A program made the position numbers and the translations under genes. A DNA stretch of 64,000 bases, taken from contig NZ_CP034660.1 of NCBI RefSeq assembly GCF_003971255.1, positions 2,542,001-2,606,000 on the forward strand, written 5' to 3'. Under the pieces are notes generated by a model. The model did no database searches and was not told where the DNA came from. It was given only the letters and a program-made list of their open reading frames with translations. Shown here piece after piece: positions 47,265-56,018 of the stretch. The stretch comes from Colwellia sp. Arc7-635 (lineage in GTDB: Bacteria; Pseudomonadota; Gammaproteobacteria; Enterobacterales; Alteromonadaceae). Within the stretch, counting starts at the first letter, position 1; each line of letters opens with the position of its first letter.

Positions 47265-47951
47265 CGTTACCTTCACAACTAATATTTTTCACTGCTAATA
47301 CTTTTACTTAAATATGTTAAAAAACGCTATTGAGCGAACTTGATAGTTATATTTTATCTATGTCGACTTTACTCTGTACTACTAATATTGAACAGAAAGC
47401 ACTCAACATATTTCGCTTACTGCTTCTCTCCTCTATTCTCTATATTGTCGCGTATCACTATTGATGATTACCTGCTGAAATTTTTAGCTAATAAGTTTAA
47501 CCATAATTTAACTTATGAATTTAAATTTTTTCTTGTAACTGCAACAATAACATCGGTTATTACCAGAAAAACGAATTTAATTTTTAAGTTATTTTTAGTT
47601 AATTGTCCAATTAATTTAAGCGTTAGATCTTTATTTTATTCATTAAATAAGAATAACTAAACAGTCCCTTACATTTTTTCCTTTAATATTTAAAAACAAC
47701 AAAAATAAAAATAAAACCTTTAAAACAATAAGATAATCAAATAAACAGAGCAAATACCCCATAAAAACAGACTGAATTACCACCGAATTAAAAACGGATT
47801 TAGATACAGTGACATTTATTTACAATTTTTGAGTTAAAATTGCGTTTTTTTCGTTTCTTTTTGTTCGCATATGTTGCTAGGATGTTTTCAACAGGCTGTG
47901 ATTAACACAACTATAAAAAATATAATAGAACACAAAAACAGGGTCGTCATT
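47265..47951. other. AT-rich leader before the TonB receptor
   Basis: Nearly 690 very AT-rich bases. A 106-codon open frame at 47340-47660 has a composition and protein unlike a real gene and is rejected. An A-rich tract lies around 47692-47730. The receptor's promoter should lie in the last 200 bases. Confidence 0.45.
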
Positions 47952-50480
47952 ATGCAAAATTACCGTTTAAACACATTAGCACTCGCCATAGCTTTCGCTT
48001 TTAGCGCTCCAAGCATTGCAAATGCACAAGAGTCTCAAGAATCAACCGCTAAAAAAATTGAGCGAATTTCAGTATTAGGATCACGCGTATCTAACCGCAC
48101 CTCGACAGAATCTTCTTCTCCTATCGATTTAATCGATGCTGACGATTTAAATAAAGGCGGTTTTACTGAACTTGGGCAAAACTTACAAGCAACAGCACCG
48201 TCATTTAACTTTTCGCGTACCCAGGTTTCTGATGGCTCTGATTTATTTAGACCTGCAACACTTCGTGGCTTGCAGCCGGATCAAACATTGGTATTAATTA
48301 ACGGCAAGCGTCGCCATAACCAATCTATTTTTGGTCTTAATGGCACTGTAGGCGCTGGTGCTGCTGGTACTGATATGAACGCTATTCCCCTTACTGCTTT
48401 AAAAGGTGTCGAAGTATTACGAGATGGCGCTGCCGCTCAATATGGCTCAGACGCTATAGCTGGCGTAATCAACTTATCTCTTAATGATTCTACTGGTGTT
48501 ACCACGGGTTATGTACAGTATGGCGGCACAAGCGAAGGCGATGGCGATACTATTTCTACCGGTATTAACCGCGGTTTTGAATTAGGAGATAACGGCGGAT
48601 TTATTAACCTATCACTTGAGTATCGCGATGCCGATGGCACTAACCGTGCTGAACGCGACACTGGTGGTTCACTCGATGTGGCTCCTGGTACACTATCTGA
48701 CGAAGTACGTTGGGGCCAAGGTAATTCAGAAAGTGAGTTTACTTCATTCTTTTATAATATGGCGATGCCGTTTGGCGATAGCGAGCTTTATTCATTTGGT
48801 GGCTACTCTGAACGCACCGCCTTAGGTAATGGTTTTTATCGTAACTTTAATGAAGCATCTAAAAACGTAACACAAGTTTACAGCGATGGATTTTTACCAC
48901 GTATCTACAATGAAGCAGAAGATACCTCGATAGCAATCGGCTTTAAAGGTGATATTAACCCAGATTGGACTTACGATGTTTCAGCAGTATATGGTGAAAA
49001 TCAATATGACTTCTCTTCTCGTAATACCTTAAATGCGTCTTACGCCGCGGAATATTTATTTAATAACCCGAGCGCAAGTGATACTGACATAGCCGCAAAT
49101 TCAGGTCCAACAGGTGGTTATTCTGGTGGTTTCAGGTTCGATCAAACAACATTTAATGTCGATGTTAACGGTATTGTTGATATTGGACGCAGTGAGCCTC
49201 TTTATGTCTCTGTAGGTGCTGAATATCGTAAAGAAAATTATGAAATTGTACCGGGTGAAGAAGCGTCTTATGCTTGTGGTTTGGCCAACATGGATACATC
49301 ATACCCTTCGGTTAACGATCCAGCTCAATTTGCACAATGTGGTTTTCAGGCATACAACGGCCTTCGCCCTGAAGCTTCAAACAAAAGTGACCGTAATAGT
49401 TACGCAGCGTATGCAAACGTAGAAACTATGGTTACCGATGCTTGGAACGTCAGTGGTGCTCTGCGTTATGAAGACTTTTCTGATGCCGGTGATGATATCA
49501 TTGGGAAATTAGCTACACGTTACGAATTTAACGATGACTTTGCCGTACGTGCGGCCATATCAACTGGTTTTAGAGCGCCCTCACTTCAACAAAGTGGCTA
49601 TACCGCTTTCACAACTAACTTAGGTTCAGACGGTACGCTGACGCAATCATTTACTGCAACAGCAGGCTCTGCATTTCCGAGTGCGTTAGGTGTTGATAGT
49701 TTAAAACTTGAAACATCTAAAAACTTAAGTGCTGGTTTTGTTTACGATGTCAGCAGCGAAATGTCATTAACGGTAGATTTTTATCGTGTAGAAATTAAAG
49801 ACCGTATCAACTTAGGGAGTTTACTATCCGTTGATGATGTTGCCTTTAGCGCAGACGCTGTAGCTGCACTGCAAGCAACCGGCGCAGTGCAAGCCAACTA
49901 CTTCTCAAACTCGGTAGATTCAACCACACAAGGTGTTGATGTTATTGCCTCGTACCGCACAGATCTTGATGGTGCTAACGTAGCAGTAACATTTGCAGGC
50001 AATATCAACGATACCACCATTGATGGTGTTAACGCTCCTGAAGGTATTCCAGATAGCGTAGCGTTAGATGACTTGCAACGTAGTTTTTTAACTGACGGAC
50101 AACCGGGTGAGCGTGCAACACTTACCTTCGATTACGAGCGTAACGACTACACTGCAACATTGCGCTTTAATTATTTTGGCGAAACTGATGTTAAATACTT
50201 TGGTAACGACCATATACAACTAGCAACAGATGGTTCATTTAAAGCAACAAGTACCGTTGAGTCAGCAGTATTGGTTGATTTAAACGTCAGCTATAAAATA
50301 AACGACATATTTACCTTATCAGTAGGTGCTGATAACTTATTTGATGAAACACCAGATGAGCTAGGTGATGACGAAGTATTGAATGCGATCACTAATGGCG
50401 CCTTTAAATATCCAGTACGTGCGCTGCCTTATGGCTTTGATGGTAGAACTTATTACGCAAAATTAAGCTACAGTTTTTAA
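47952..50480 (+). CDS. TonB-dependent outer-membrane receptor
   Basis: Outer-membrane active transporter of 842 residues. A signal peptide (LNTLALAIAFAFSAPSIANA) is followed by a plug domain (IDLIDADDLNKGGFTELGQN, LRGLQPDQTLVLINGKRRHN, GVEVLRDGAAAQYGSDAIAGVI) and a 22-strand barrel. The protein ends YYAKLSYSF with terminal phenylalanine. The open frame starts 81 bases earlier, but ATG 47952 is preferred by AGGG spacing and the signal peptide. No substrate-specific partner genes lie nearby, so the ligand is unknown; the family imports siderophores, carbohydrates, peptides or vitamins. Confidence 0.93.
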   Translation: MQNYRLNTLALAIAFAFSAPSIANAQESQESTAKKIERISVLGSRVSNRTSTESSSPIDLIDADDLNKGGFTELGQNLQATAPSFNFSRTQVSDGSDLFRPATLRGLQPDQTLVLINGKRRHNQSIFGLNGTVGAGAAGTDMNAIPLTALKGVEVLRDGAAAQYGSDAIAGVINLSLNDSTGVTTGYVQYGGTSEGDGDTISTGINRGFELGDNGGFINLSLEYRDADGTNRAERDTGGSLDVAPGTLSDEVRWGQGNSESEFTSFFYNMAMPFGDSELYSFGGYSERTALGNGFYRNFNEASKNVTQVYSDGFLPRIYNEAEDTSIAIGFKGDINPDWTYDVSAVYGENQYDFSSRNTLNASYAAEYLFNNPSASDTDIAANSGPTGGYSGGFRFDQTTFNVDVNGIVDIGRSEPLYVSVGAEYRKENYEIVPGEEASYACGLANMDTSYPSVNDPAQFAQCGFQAYNGLRPEASNKSDRNSYAAYANVETMVTDAWNVSGALRYEDFSDAGDDIIGKLATRYEFNDDFAVRAAISTGFRAPSLQQSGYTAFTTNLGSDGTLTQSFTATAGSAFPSALGVDSLKLETSKNLSAGFVYDVSSEMSLTVDFYRVEIKDRINLGSLLSVDDVAFSADAVAALQATGAVQANYFSNSVDSTTQGVDVIASYRTDLDGANVAVTFAGNINDTTIDGVNAPEGIPDSVALDDLQRSFLTDGQPGERATLTFDYERNDYTATLRFNYFGETDVKYFGNDHIQLATDGSFKATSTVESAVLVDLNVSYKINDIFTLSVGADNLFDETPDELGDDEVLNAITNGAFKYPVRALPYGFDGRTYYAKLSYSF

Positions 50481-50541
50481 TCGCTCGAATGAGTGATTAA
50501 TCGATAATACGCTATTAAAAATTAAGCGAAAATACGCCATT

Positions 50542-50572
50542 AAAAAACGCAGTTATTGACTGCGTTTTTTTA
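50542..50572 (+). terminator. Rho-independent terminator of the TonB receptor gene
   Basis: AAAAAACGCAGT (50542-50553) and ACTGCGTTTTTT (50559-50570) form a perfect 12-base stem with a 5-base loop and a continuing T run. Confidence 0.9.
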
Positions 50573-50742
50573 TGCTTATTCAAAGTAAATATTTTTTATC
50601 AAAATAGGTTAAATCACTATAATAATGCTTGCATGCTTGAAAATTGAGCATACAATCGCCATCTTAATAGAGAGCTACACAAAACAGCTTCTTTTAAAAA
50701 CAGTTAAGCCCTTAATATTTTACGAATACATATAGGAACGAC

Positions 50743-50943
50743 ATGACTAAAAAATCTAAAGCAAAAACAATTGTTAGCAGCGCCGTAGATACCGGTAGAG
50801 GTGTTATCAAACACAACGCCCTTGCAGCAATGGTAACGTCTAAATTATTTAAGCCACAAGTGGTGAAAGCAAAAAAAGGCAAAGGCTCATTTAAGTGCAA
50901 CAATAAGCATTCAGGACAAGAGTCCTATTTAATCTCGGCTTAA
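50743..50943 (+). CDS. arfA: ArfA-like alternative ribosome-rescue factor
   Basis: ArfA recruits release factor 2 to ribosomes stalled on mRNAs lacking a stop codon. This 66-residue protein has the family core GVIKHNALAAMVTSKLFKPQ followed by the basic KAKKGKGSF motif, matching IKDNAIEALLHDPLF and KKGKGSY of E. coli ArfA. The 18-residue N-terminal extension is basic. As in other arfA genes, a strong hairpin begins inside the coding end (50921-50965), so transcripts may end before the stop codon. The family call is good. The role as backup to tmRNA follows from the family. Confidence 0.85.
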   Translation: MTKKSKAKTIVSSAVDTGRGVIKHNALAAMVTSKLFKPQVVKAKKGKGSFKCNNKHSGQESYLISA

Positions 50944-50972
50944 ATAGTCACGATCAAATAGGGCTTTTCTTA
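50921..50972 (+). terminator. Terminator straddling the arfA stop codon
   Basis: AGTCCTATTTAATC (50921-50934) pairs with GATCAAATAGGGCT (50952-50965), 12 Watson-Crick pairs, one G-U and one mismatch, followed by TTTTCTT. The stop codon at 50941-50943 lies in the loop. A smaller AGGAC-aaga-GTCCT hairpin overlaps its left arm. Confidence 0.7.
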
Positions 50973-50992
50973 AAGCTTACAAGCAATAATCG

Positions 50993-51037
50993 AATTAAGG
51001 CAAAACGTTAATCATAACGTTTTGCCTTAATTTTTTG
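50993..51037 (+). terminator. Strong 18-base-stem terminator after arfA
   Basis: Arms 50993-51010 and 51015-51032 are perfectly complementary with a 4-base loop and are followed by a T run. This backs up the hairpin at the arfA end. Confidence 0.88.
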
Positions 51038-51305
51038 TATCGAGGTAGTGTTAACTAGATCTGTAGATGGGGAAAAATAGTATTATGAAACCTAGCCATG
51101 CTAAAGCAACGCTTAGCCAGAGAAGCTAAAATGAGATTTTAACCACCCCAGTTATACCCGTATTTTCTGATACATTATAACAAGTTATTATGAATGACCT
51201 GACAAGCATACTAACAACAAGTTGTGATGACAAAAATTATCATAGTCACTTGTAAGCTAGTTTTTTAAGCCATAGCATAACTTCAATATGCTGTAATAAT
51301 ATCTG
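51038..51305. other. Spacer with a REP-like motif copy
   Basis: At 51180-51205 lies a sequence that closely resembles two copies found upstream of the Y1 transposase (see 53048-53073). Otherwise there is no gene. Confidence 0.5.
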
Positions 51306-51755
51306 TTATAGAAATGAAACATTGCTTAAATCTGTGATCAACACTTGAGTTTGTAAATACATTTCTGGAGTGTTTAGGTTAATCCTAACAGGGCAACCTA
51401 ATCTCACACAATACGCTTTGGCTATGGCTGTTCCTTTTACTCTGATATTCTTTCCTAATAACTCTGATTCGCTTTTAATATTATATTTTAGTGAAAGTTG
51501 CGCAACGACTTCTGGGGTTAAATGTACGTTAAGACTATGAGAAGATCTGTAATTCGACCCAGAATTTAAGTACCACCGACCGCTTTCCATACCACTACCA
51601 ACTCCTACACTTTTGACTTCAAATTCAGTAATAGCTCGTACATGCTTATGTCTAGTAGTTTTAGCCGTAATATCATGAACCGTTTTTTCCTTCCAATCAA
51701 TTGATGATGCACAGCTTGTAGTAAAAGAAATTAATATAATTAACAAAATTTTCAT
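51306..51755 (-). CDS. Hypothetical lipoprotein
   Basis: Exported lipoprotein of 149 residues: signal KILLIILISFTTSC with the lipobox cysteine at about residue 15. The mature part is beta-rich (VRAITEFEVKSVGVGSGM, SLNVHLTPEVVAQL, NIRVKGTAIAKAYC) with two cysteines in AYCVRLGC. No family is recognised. The AAGGAAAG site is excellent, so the gene is real. It lies at the edge of the accessory region between arfA and the transposase remnant. Confidence 0.6.
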   Translation of the reverse strand: MKILLIILISFTTSCASSIDWKEKTVHDITAKTTRHKHVRAITEFEVKSVGVGSGMESGRWYLNSGSNYRSSHSLNVHLTPEVVAQLSLKYNIKSESELLGKNIRVKGTAIAKAYCVRLGCPVRINLNTPEMYLQTQVLITDLSNVSFL

Positions 51756-52009
51756 AAGTTACTTTCCTTGTAAATACCGAAGTTCATTGTTATATGTAGT
51801 TTTAACTATGCCACCTATCCCATGCTAAATACAAACAATACTGATTACACTCTGAACGCTCTACTTTGACCCATTTAAAAGTAACTGATTGAATTTACTG
51901 GCACTAACTGCTCATTTGCTCACAATATTTACTAATCATCGAATGTTAGCGGCACTTTGCCCGCGATTGTTAATTTAGCATTGAATTTGTGAGAATTAAC
52001 GAAAGAAAC
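51756..52009. other. Spacer, no feature
   Basis: About 250 AT-rich bases with no convincing attC, terminator or gene. A GTTAGC-containing stretch near 51945 does not have the matching arm an attC would need. Confidence 0.35.
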
Positions 52010-53002
52010 TTATGCGCTATTCAAACAGACTTTAGCATTGGCTAGGCCATGTGTTCTTTTTAAACCTATATGTTCACTAAATTCGCATAGGTGCTCTGCT
52101 GTACCTACCGCTCCAGTGAATATATTTTCAAAATCAGTCGTGAGTTTTAACCAGCTTTCATTACTGATGTGTAGCCTTGTGAGTATGCTTGTTGTTTTAG
52201 GGGTAATGGCACCACGTTTATCATCTCTGAGTATGCGACCCGTTTCATCAACCAGTGTTAAATAATCTCGTAAGCTAAACTGTATACCTTTCGTTTTACT
52301 TTCATGCTCATTGCCGATAAAAGGCAACAATGTGGTGGGTTGTGTACCTTTTATGGCGGCTTTAATGCGTAATTGAATGCTGGTGAAGTTTGATTGCTCT
52401 GGTGTCGGTGCAATAGCCGCGCGAACAGGATTTAAATCAACATAGGCCATGCAGGACAATAAAGCTCCTTCATCAAGGAGGGCTTGTGATTTAAAGCGCC
52501 CTTACCAAAAATGTCCTGTGCATTTGTCTTCTTGGTTTGCTTGTCGCGCGATAGGCTCATTCAGGGCTCGCATAAACCAGCTGATATCAATTAGCCGTTG
52601 TTTATAAATCTCTACGGTGCTTTCAACCATGTCGAGTTGAAACTTATCAAGTAGCTGTTTATTTGTGTATTGTTGAGTAAGTATCGTACCCTTAAATAAT
52701 CGATGCCAGCGTGTTAGTACATCTTCGGTTGTCCAACCTTTCACTTGCTCACTATCGACATGTAATACCAGGTGTAAATGATTATGCATAACCGCATGGG
52801 CGCAAATATCAATAGCAAACACCTGCGCTAATTGAAATATACGCTGTTCAATCCATTTACGTCGATGTTCGAAACTGACGCCTGTATCTTTGTCTACACC
52901 ACATAAAAAGGCCTTTCGTACCGTGCGGCTGCAAATATGATAATACGGTGTATCTGATAAACTGATTTGTTGTGAACGAGGTTTAGCCATGACAGTCACC
53001 AA
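52010..53002 (-). pseudogene. REP-associated Y1 transposase gene with one nonsense codon
   Basis: One continuous 330-codon gene interrupted by a single in-frame TAA at 52502-52504. Before it the protein ends CTGHFW, and directly after it the same frame continues GRFKSQALLDEG. Intact relatives read FWEGRFKSQALLDE, so a Glu codon (GAA or GAG) has become TAA. The upstream part has the HUH motif in MHNHLHLVLHVD and a likely catalytic tyrosine in VEIYKQRLIDISWFM. The downstream part has CMAYVDLNPVRA. Such IS200/IS605-like enzymes act on REP-type DNA. Tandem 69-base repeats precede it. It is otherwise intact, so the inactivation looks recent. Confidence 0.85.
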
Positions 53003-53005
53003 ACG

Positions 53006-53143
53006 TAATGAAGGTCAATTAAGCGTAGTTTATTGAGCGAAATATAGACAAGTTATTATGGGTGGCCTGATAAATAATGAAGGTCAATTAAGCGTAGTTT
53101 ATTGAGCGAAATATAGACAAGTTATTATGGGTGGCCTGATAAA
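53006..53143. repeat. Exact 69-base tandem duplication
   Basis: 53006-53074 is repeated exactly at 53075-53143, immediately upstream of the Y1 transposase start. Each unit ends with a 26-base motif (53048-53073 and 53117-53142), a diverged copy of which lies at 51180-51205 on the other side of the transposase. Confidence 0.9.
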
Positions 53144-53190
53144 GAAAATCCATTTAGTTACTGGTGTTACCCATAAAAAGTAGACACTGG

Positions 53191-54036
53191 TTATGCGCCA
53201 ATGCGCTCAAATTCAGCAGGACTCACATAGCCCAAGGCTGAATGCCTACGTAAACGGTTATAAAAAACCTCAATATATTCAAATATACCCGATCTTGCTT
53301 CTTCAATCGAGCGGTATTGCTCTGCGTAAATTAGCTCTACTTTCAAACGACTATAGAAAGATTCCATCACCGCGTTATCCCAACAATTACCACGTCGGCT
53401 CATACTCACTACACCACCTTTACTACGGATTAAGTCTTGATACTTAATCGCACGATACTGTACGCCTCTATCTGAATGAATAATTAATCCTGGTGCTATC
53501 TCCCGACGAACAAAGGCCATGTTCAGTGCATCTGTAATCAATTGCTCGGTCATCGTTAAGTCCAACGACCAACCTATGATACTGCGAGAGTACAAGTCCA
53601 TAACTGTGGCCAAGTACAGCCATTTGTCTTTCACCCAAATATAAGTGATATCCGTCACCCACTTTTGATTAGGTTTATCTACAGCGAACTGGCGCTTTAA
53701 TACATTCCTCGCTACGTTAATCATCGCTGGACTATGGCGACTGTACTTAAACGCTTTACCATTACGTGCCCGTATTCCTTCGCTGTGCATAATATTGGCA
53801 ACATAGTTTTTTGAGCAATTAATACCTAAAGCCACGAGCTCTTTAGTGATACGTGGAGCTCCATAACGCGCTTTAAACGTACCATACACATCAAGCACAT
53901 TGGCTGTTATCAATCGACGTTTTAACTTCCAGCGGCTATCCGGGCTGCTTAACCAACGATAAAAACCTGAGCGTGAAACCTTCAATGCACGGCACATCAA
54001 CACCACAGTAAAGCGTTGTTTGAATTCATTAATCAA
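53191..54036 (-). CDS. IS3-family transposase orfB (DDE integrase)
   Basis: Catalytic half of the IS3 transposase, listed from its first possible start, TTG 54036. It is really made as an OrfAB fusion by frameshift. The HTH_21 region (VSRSGFYRWLSS, then RYGAPRITKELVALG) precedes the rve domain with the DDE residues in WVTDITYIW, IIHSDRGVQY and NAVMESFYSRLKVE. The frame continues upstream to the slippery site through CEAPRVKYALINE. The length and all three acidic residues look intact, so the element may be active. Confidence 0.92.
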   Translation of the reverse strand: MINEFKQRFTVVLMCRALKVSRSGFYRWLSSPDSRWKLKRRLITANVLDVYGTFKARYGAPRITKELVALGINCSKNYVANIMHSEGIRARNGKAFKYSRHSPAMINVARNVLKRQFAVDKPNQKWVTDITYIWVKDKWLYLATVMDLYSRSIIGWSLDLTMTEQLITDALNMAFVRREIAPGLIIHSDRGVQYRAIKYQDLIRSKGGVVSMSRRGNCWDNAVMESFYSRLKVELIYAEQYRSIEEARSGIFEYIEVFYNRLRRHSALGYVSPAEFERIGA

Positions 54037-54044
54037 GGCGTACT

Positions 54045-54353
54045 TTACTCTTGGTGCTTCGCAAAGTACGCAGTAGCCTTTTTTAGAAACTCGTTCTCTT
54101 CCTCTAGATTATGCACCTTACGCTTTAATTTACGCATTTCTTCAGACTCTTTTTTAGAGTAATCGACGCCCTGAAGTGAGTTGAATTGTTTATCTGAAAG
54201 GCGATTGAACTGGCGACGCCAGTTATAGATTTGTTGAGCACTGATACCTAACTCTCTACCAACTGAGGCAGCGGTATTACCTTTTTGTTCGGCTCGTCGA
54301 ACCGCTTCTTTTCGGAATTCTTCGGTATAAGCTTGGGTTTGTTTCTTAGTCAT
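54045..54353 (-). CDS. IS3-family transposase orfA
   Basis: Helix-turn-helix protein of 102 residues (FRKEAVRRAEQKGNTAASVG, then ISAQQIYNWRRQF), followed by a leucine-zipper helix (MRKLKRKVHNLEEENEFLKK). It binds the element ends. The slippery heptamer A AAA AAG is at 54078-54084 on the minus strand; a -1 shift there joins this frame to orfB. Confidence 0.92.
   Translation of the reverse strand: MTKKQTQAYTEEFRKEAVRRAEQKGNTAASVGRELGISAQQIYNWRRQFNRLSDKQFNSLQGVDYSKKESEEMRKLKRKVHNLEEENEFLKKATAYFAKHQE
54078..54084 (-). other. Programmed -1 frameshift site of the IS3 element
   Basis: The minus strand reads A AAA AAG in the orfA frame, ten codons before the orfA stop. After a -1 shift the ribosome reads KKGYCVLCEAPRVKYALINE into orfB without a stop. 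This is the usual IS3 control of OrfAB. Confidence 0.8.
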
Positions 54354-54420
54354 GTATCACCTCAATGCTAGATATAAATCTAACTATAGAAGGTGTCCAC
54401 TAATTATGGGTAACACTGAT

Positions 54421-54507
54421 GCCTAACGCCTCATTAAGAGGCAAAAAATAGTTGGTTAAAATAAGCGACGCAGGAGCAAAACCAACTGTTTTTTGTCCTT
54501 TTGAATG
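54421..54507 (-). other. Integron attC site, part 1 (split by IS110)
   Basis: The plus strand begins GCCTAACGCC and ends CCTTTTGAATG. The outer element GCCTAAC fits RYYYAAC, the inner arms AGTTGGTT (54450-54457) and AACCAACT (54480-54487) are perfectly complementary, and GCCTCATTAAGAGG faces CCTTTTGAATG. The missing outer arm lies at 56048-56057 beyond the IS110 element, so the site was complete before insertion. On the minus strand it is the 3' end of the cassette at 56051-56422. Confidence 0.8.
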
Positions 54508-54525
54508 ACTTATAGTTCGACCAAG

Positions 54526-54720
54526 CCACTTAATTCAATAAAGTAACTTACTCTTATATTAAGTGGAACATGCTTCTGTTGGTTACGAATATTGAACGGC
54601 AAACATTCAATGTTTCTAACAAGACGTTCGAGCCAACAGAGCAACTCATTTCAAAACGCATACTCAGGGATTGCCGACCACGACTATCTATAAGACCTGC
54701 GAGAAACGAGATTTAAGCAC
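54526..54720 (+). ncRNA. Candidate bridge RNA of the IS110 element
   Basis: The 5' noncoding region folds into three parts: stem CCACTTAAT (54526-54534)/ATTAAGTGG (54558-54566); stem TCTGTTGG (54575-54582)/CCAACAGA (54633-54640), enclosing a target loop; and CGCA (54657-54660)/TGCG (54698-54701), enclosing a donor loop. In the donor loop CTCAGGG (54663-54669) equals the element's right end (56037-56043), and CTATAAG (54688-54694) is the complement of its left end (54509-54515). In the target loop TTGAACG (54592-54598) resembles the left attC half and CTAACAAG (54616-54623) complements the right half. This is the guide logic known for IS621 bridge RNA. Confidence 0.75.
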
Positions 54721-54755
54721 ATTCCACTTCTAACTTTACGCTCAGGAGCTGCAAA

Positions 54756-56018
54756 ATGAAAGCATATAACGTTAATGATTTCGCTGCCTTAATCGGCATT
54801 GATTGGGCAGATAAAAAACATGACATCTGTGAGCATCCGGTTGATTCAGAAAAGTACCACTACTCAATTATTAAGAGTAAAGCCGAAGCACTACACGAAT
54901 GGGCAATGAACCTTAAAAAACGATACCCAAACCAACAAATAGCTGTAGTTTGCGAACTCAAAAAAGGGCCTCTTATTTATGCGCTCGCCAAATACAGTCA
55001 CCTCACTTTATTTACCATCAATCCTTCAACCGTTGCTAAATACCGTAAAGCGTTTACGCCAAGTGGCGCGAAAGATGACCCGTCTGATGCGCTGATACAA
55101 GTAGAAATACTCACCCTACATATGGACAAACTCAGCGTCATTGAACCTGAATCAGCCGCTATGCGCTCCCTAACTCAGTTGGTTGAATATCGACGAAACT
55201 TAGTGCAAGACAGTGTAGATTTATCCAATAAAATAACGGCTTCACTCAAGAATTACTACCCGCAAGCACTTGAATGGTTTAAAGAAAAAGATACCTTTAT
55301 CTTCTGTGATTTCATCAGTAAATGGCCATCACTTGCTCACGCCAAAAGAGCAAAGAAACAAACACTATTAGACTTTTTTAATAGCCACAATTCACACTAC
55401 GCACACGTTAATGAGGCGCGTATTTTGGGTATTAAGAGTGCTATGGAATTAACCGAAGACACCGGAGTGATAGAGCCAAATCAACTTTTAGTTGGTGTGC
55501 TTATTGCGCAATTCAAAGTATTGCTAAAGGGAATTCAATCGCTAAATAAAGTAATAAAAAAGGCTTACAAAGCGCAAGATGACAACGTTATTTTTGATAG
55601 CCTTCCTGGTGCAGGACAGCAATTCTCACCACGATTATTAGTCGCCTTTGGCAGCAAAAGAGACCGTTACAATGATGCCTCTGAGTTGCAAAAATACGCA
55701 GGTATTGCGCCGGTTATTGAACGTAGTGGTAAGAAGATGTGGACTCATTGGCGATACAGTTGCCCAACTTTTTTAAGGCAAACCTTCGTTGAATGGGCGG
55801 GGTTTTCGATACGTTATTCATTTTGGGCAAAGGCTTATTATGAGCAACAAAAAAGCAAAGGAAAACCACATAACAGTATTATAAGGTCGCTCGCTTTCAA
55901 GTGGATTAGGATAGTATTTAGGTGCTGGAAAACTAATACACCATACGATGAGTCTAAATATTTAGAGGCATTGAAACGAAGAGGTTCGCCACTGTTAAAA
56001 TTTGCAATAAATAGCTAA
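54756..56018 (+). CDS. IS110-family transposase (DEDD recombinase)
   Basis: Recombinase of 420 residues with the DEDD RuvC-like domain: first aspartate in GIDWADKKHD, glutamate in CELKKG, and the pair in GAKDDPSDAL. A helical insert and the C-terminal Tnp20 domain follow (DSLPGAGQQFSPRLLVAFG, then YAGIAPVIERSGKK), ending in a basic tail. In this family the enzyme and bridge RNA join circular element DNA to a target. AGGAG lies 8 bases before the ATG. All catalytic residues are present, so the element is probably functional. Confidence 0.93.
   Translation: MKAYNVNDFAALIGIDWADKKHDICEHPVDSEKYHYSIIKSKAEALHEWAMNLKKRYPNQQIAVVCELKKGPLIYALAKYSHLTLFTINPSTVAKYRKAFTPSGAKDDPSDALIQVEILTLHMDKLSVIEPESAAMRSLTQLVEYRRNLVQDSVDLSNKITASLKNYYPQALEWFKEKDTFIFCDFISKWPSLAHAKRAKKQTLLDFFNSHNSHYAHVNEARILGIKSAMELTEDTGVIEPNQLLVGVLIAQFKVLLKGIQSLNKVIKKAYKAQDDNVIFDSLPGAGQQFSPRLLVAFGSKRDRYNDASELQKYAGIAPVIERSGKKMWTHWRYSCPTFLRQTFVEWAGFSIRYSFWAKAYYEQQKSKGKPHNSIIRSLAFKWIRIVFRCWKTNTPYDESKYLEALKRRGSPLLKFAINS

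Larger units (their letters stand above)
53165..54415 (-). mobile_element. IS3-family insertion sequence, complete
   Basis: A 1251-base element with inverted ends: left TGTTACCCATAAAAAGTAGACACT (53165-53188) and right complement TGTTACCCATAA then TTAGTGGACACC (54392-54415), 21 of 24 matching. It encodes orfA and orfB with a programmed frameshift. Three-base CTG flanks both sides if the left edge is moved one base, which is compatible with a target duplication but not decisive. Its right end abuts an attC site. Confidence 0.85.

Noticed and set aside
47340-47660. 106-codon plus-strand open frame before the TonB receptor
   Set aside because: AT-rich spacer composition, protein without a domain and no ribosome site before the first ATG.
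51930-52000. Possible further attC near the 3' end of the Y1 transposase remnant
   Set aside because: A GTTAGC stretch is present but no complementary arm at a proper distance was found.
53160-54418. CTG target duplication of the IS3 element
   Set aside because: It requires unequal element ends (53164 and 54415), so it is not claimed as proven.
54602-54614. CATTCAA in the target loop as a guide to attC
   Set aside because: It is part of a small AACAT/ATGTT hairpin at the tip of the loop. The flanking TTGAACG and CTAACAAG fit the guide positions better.
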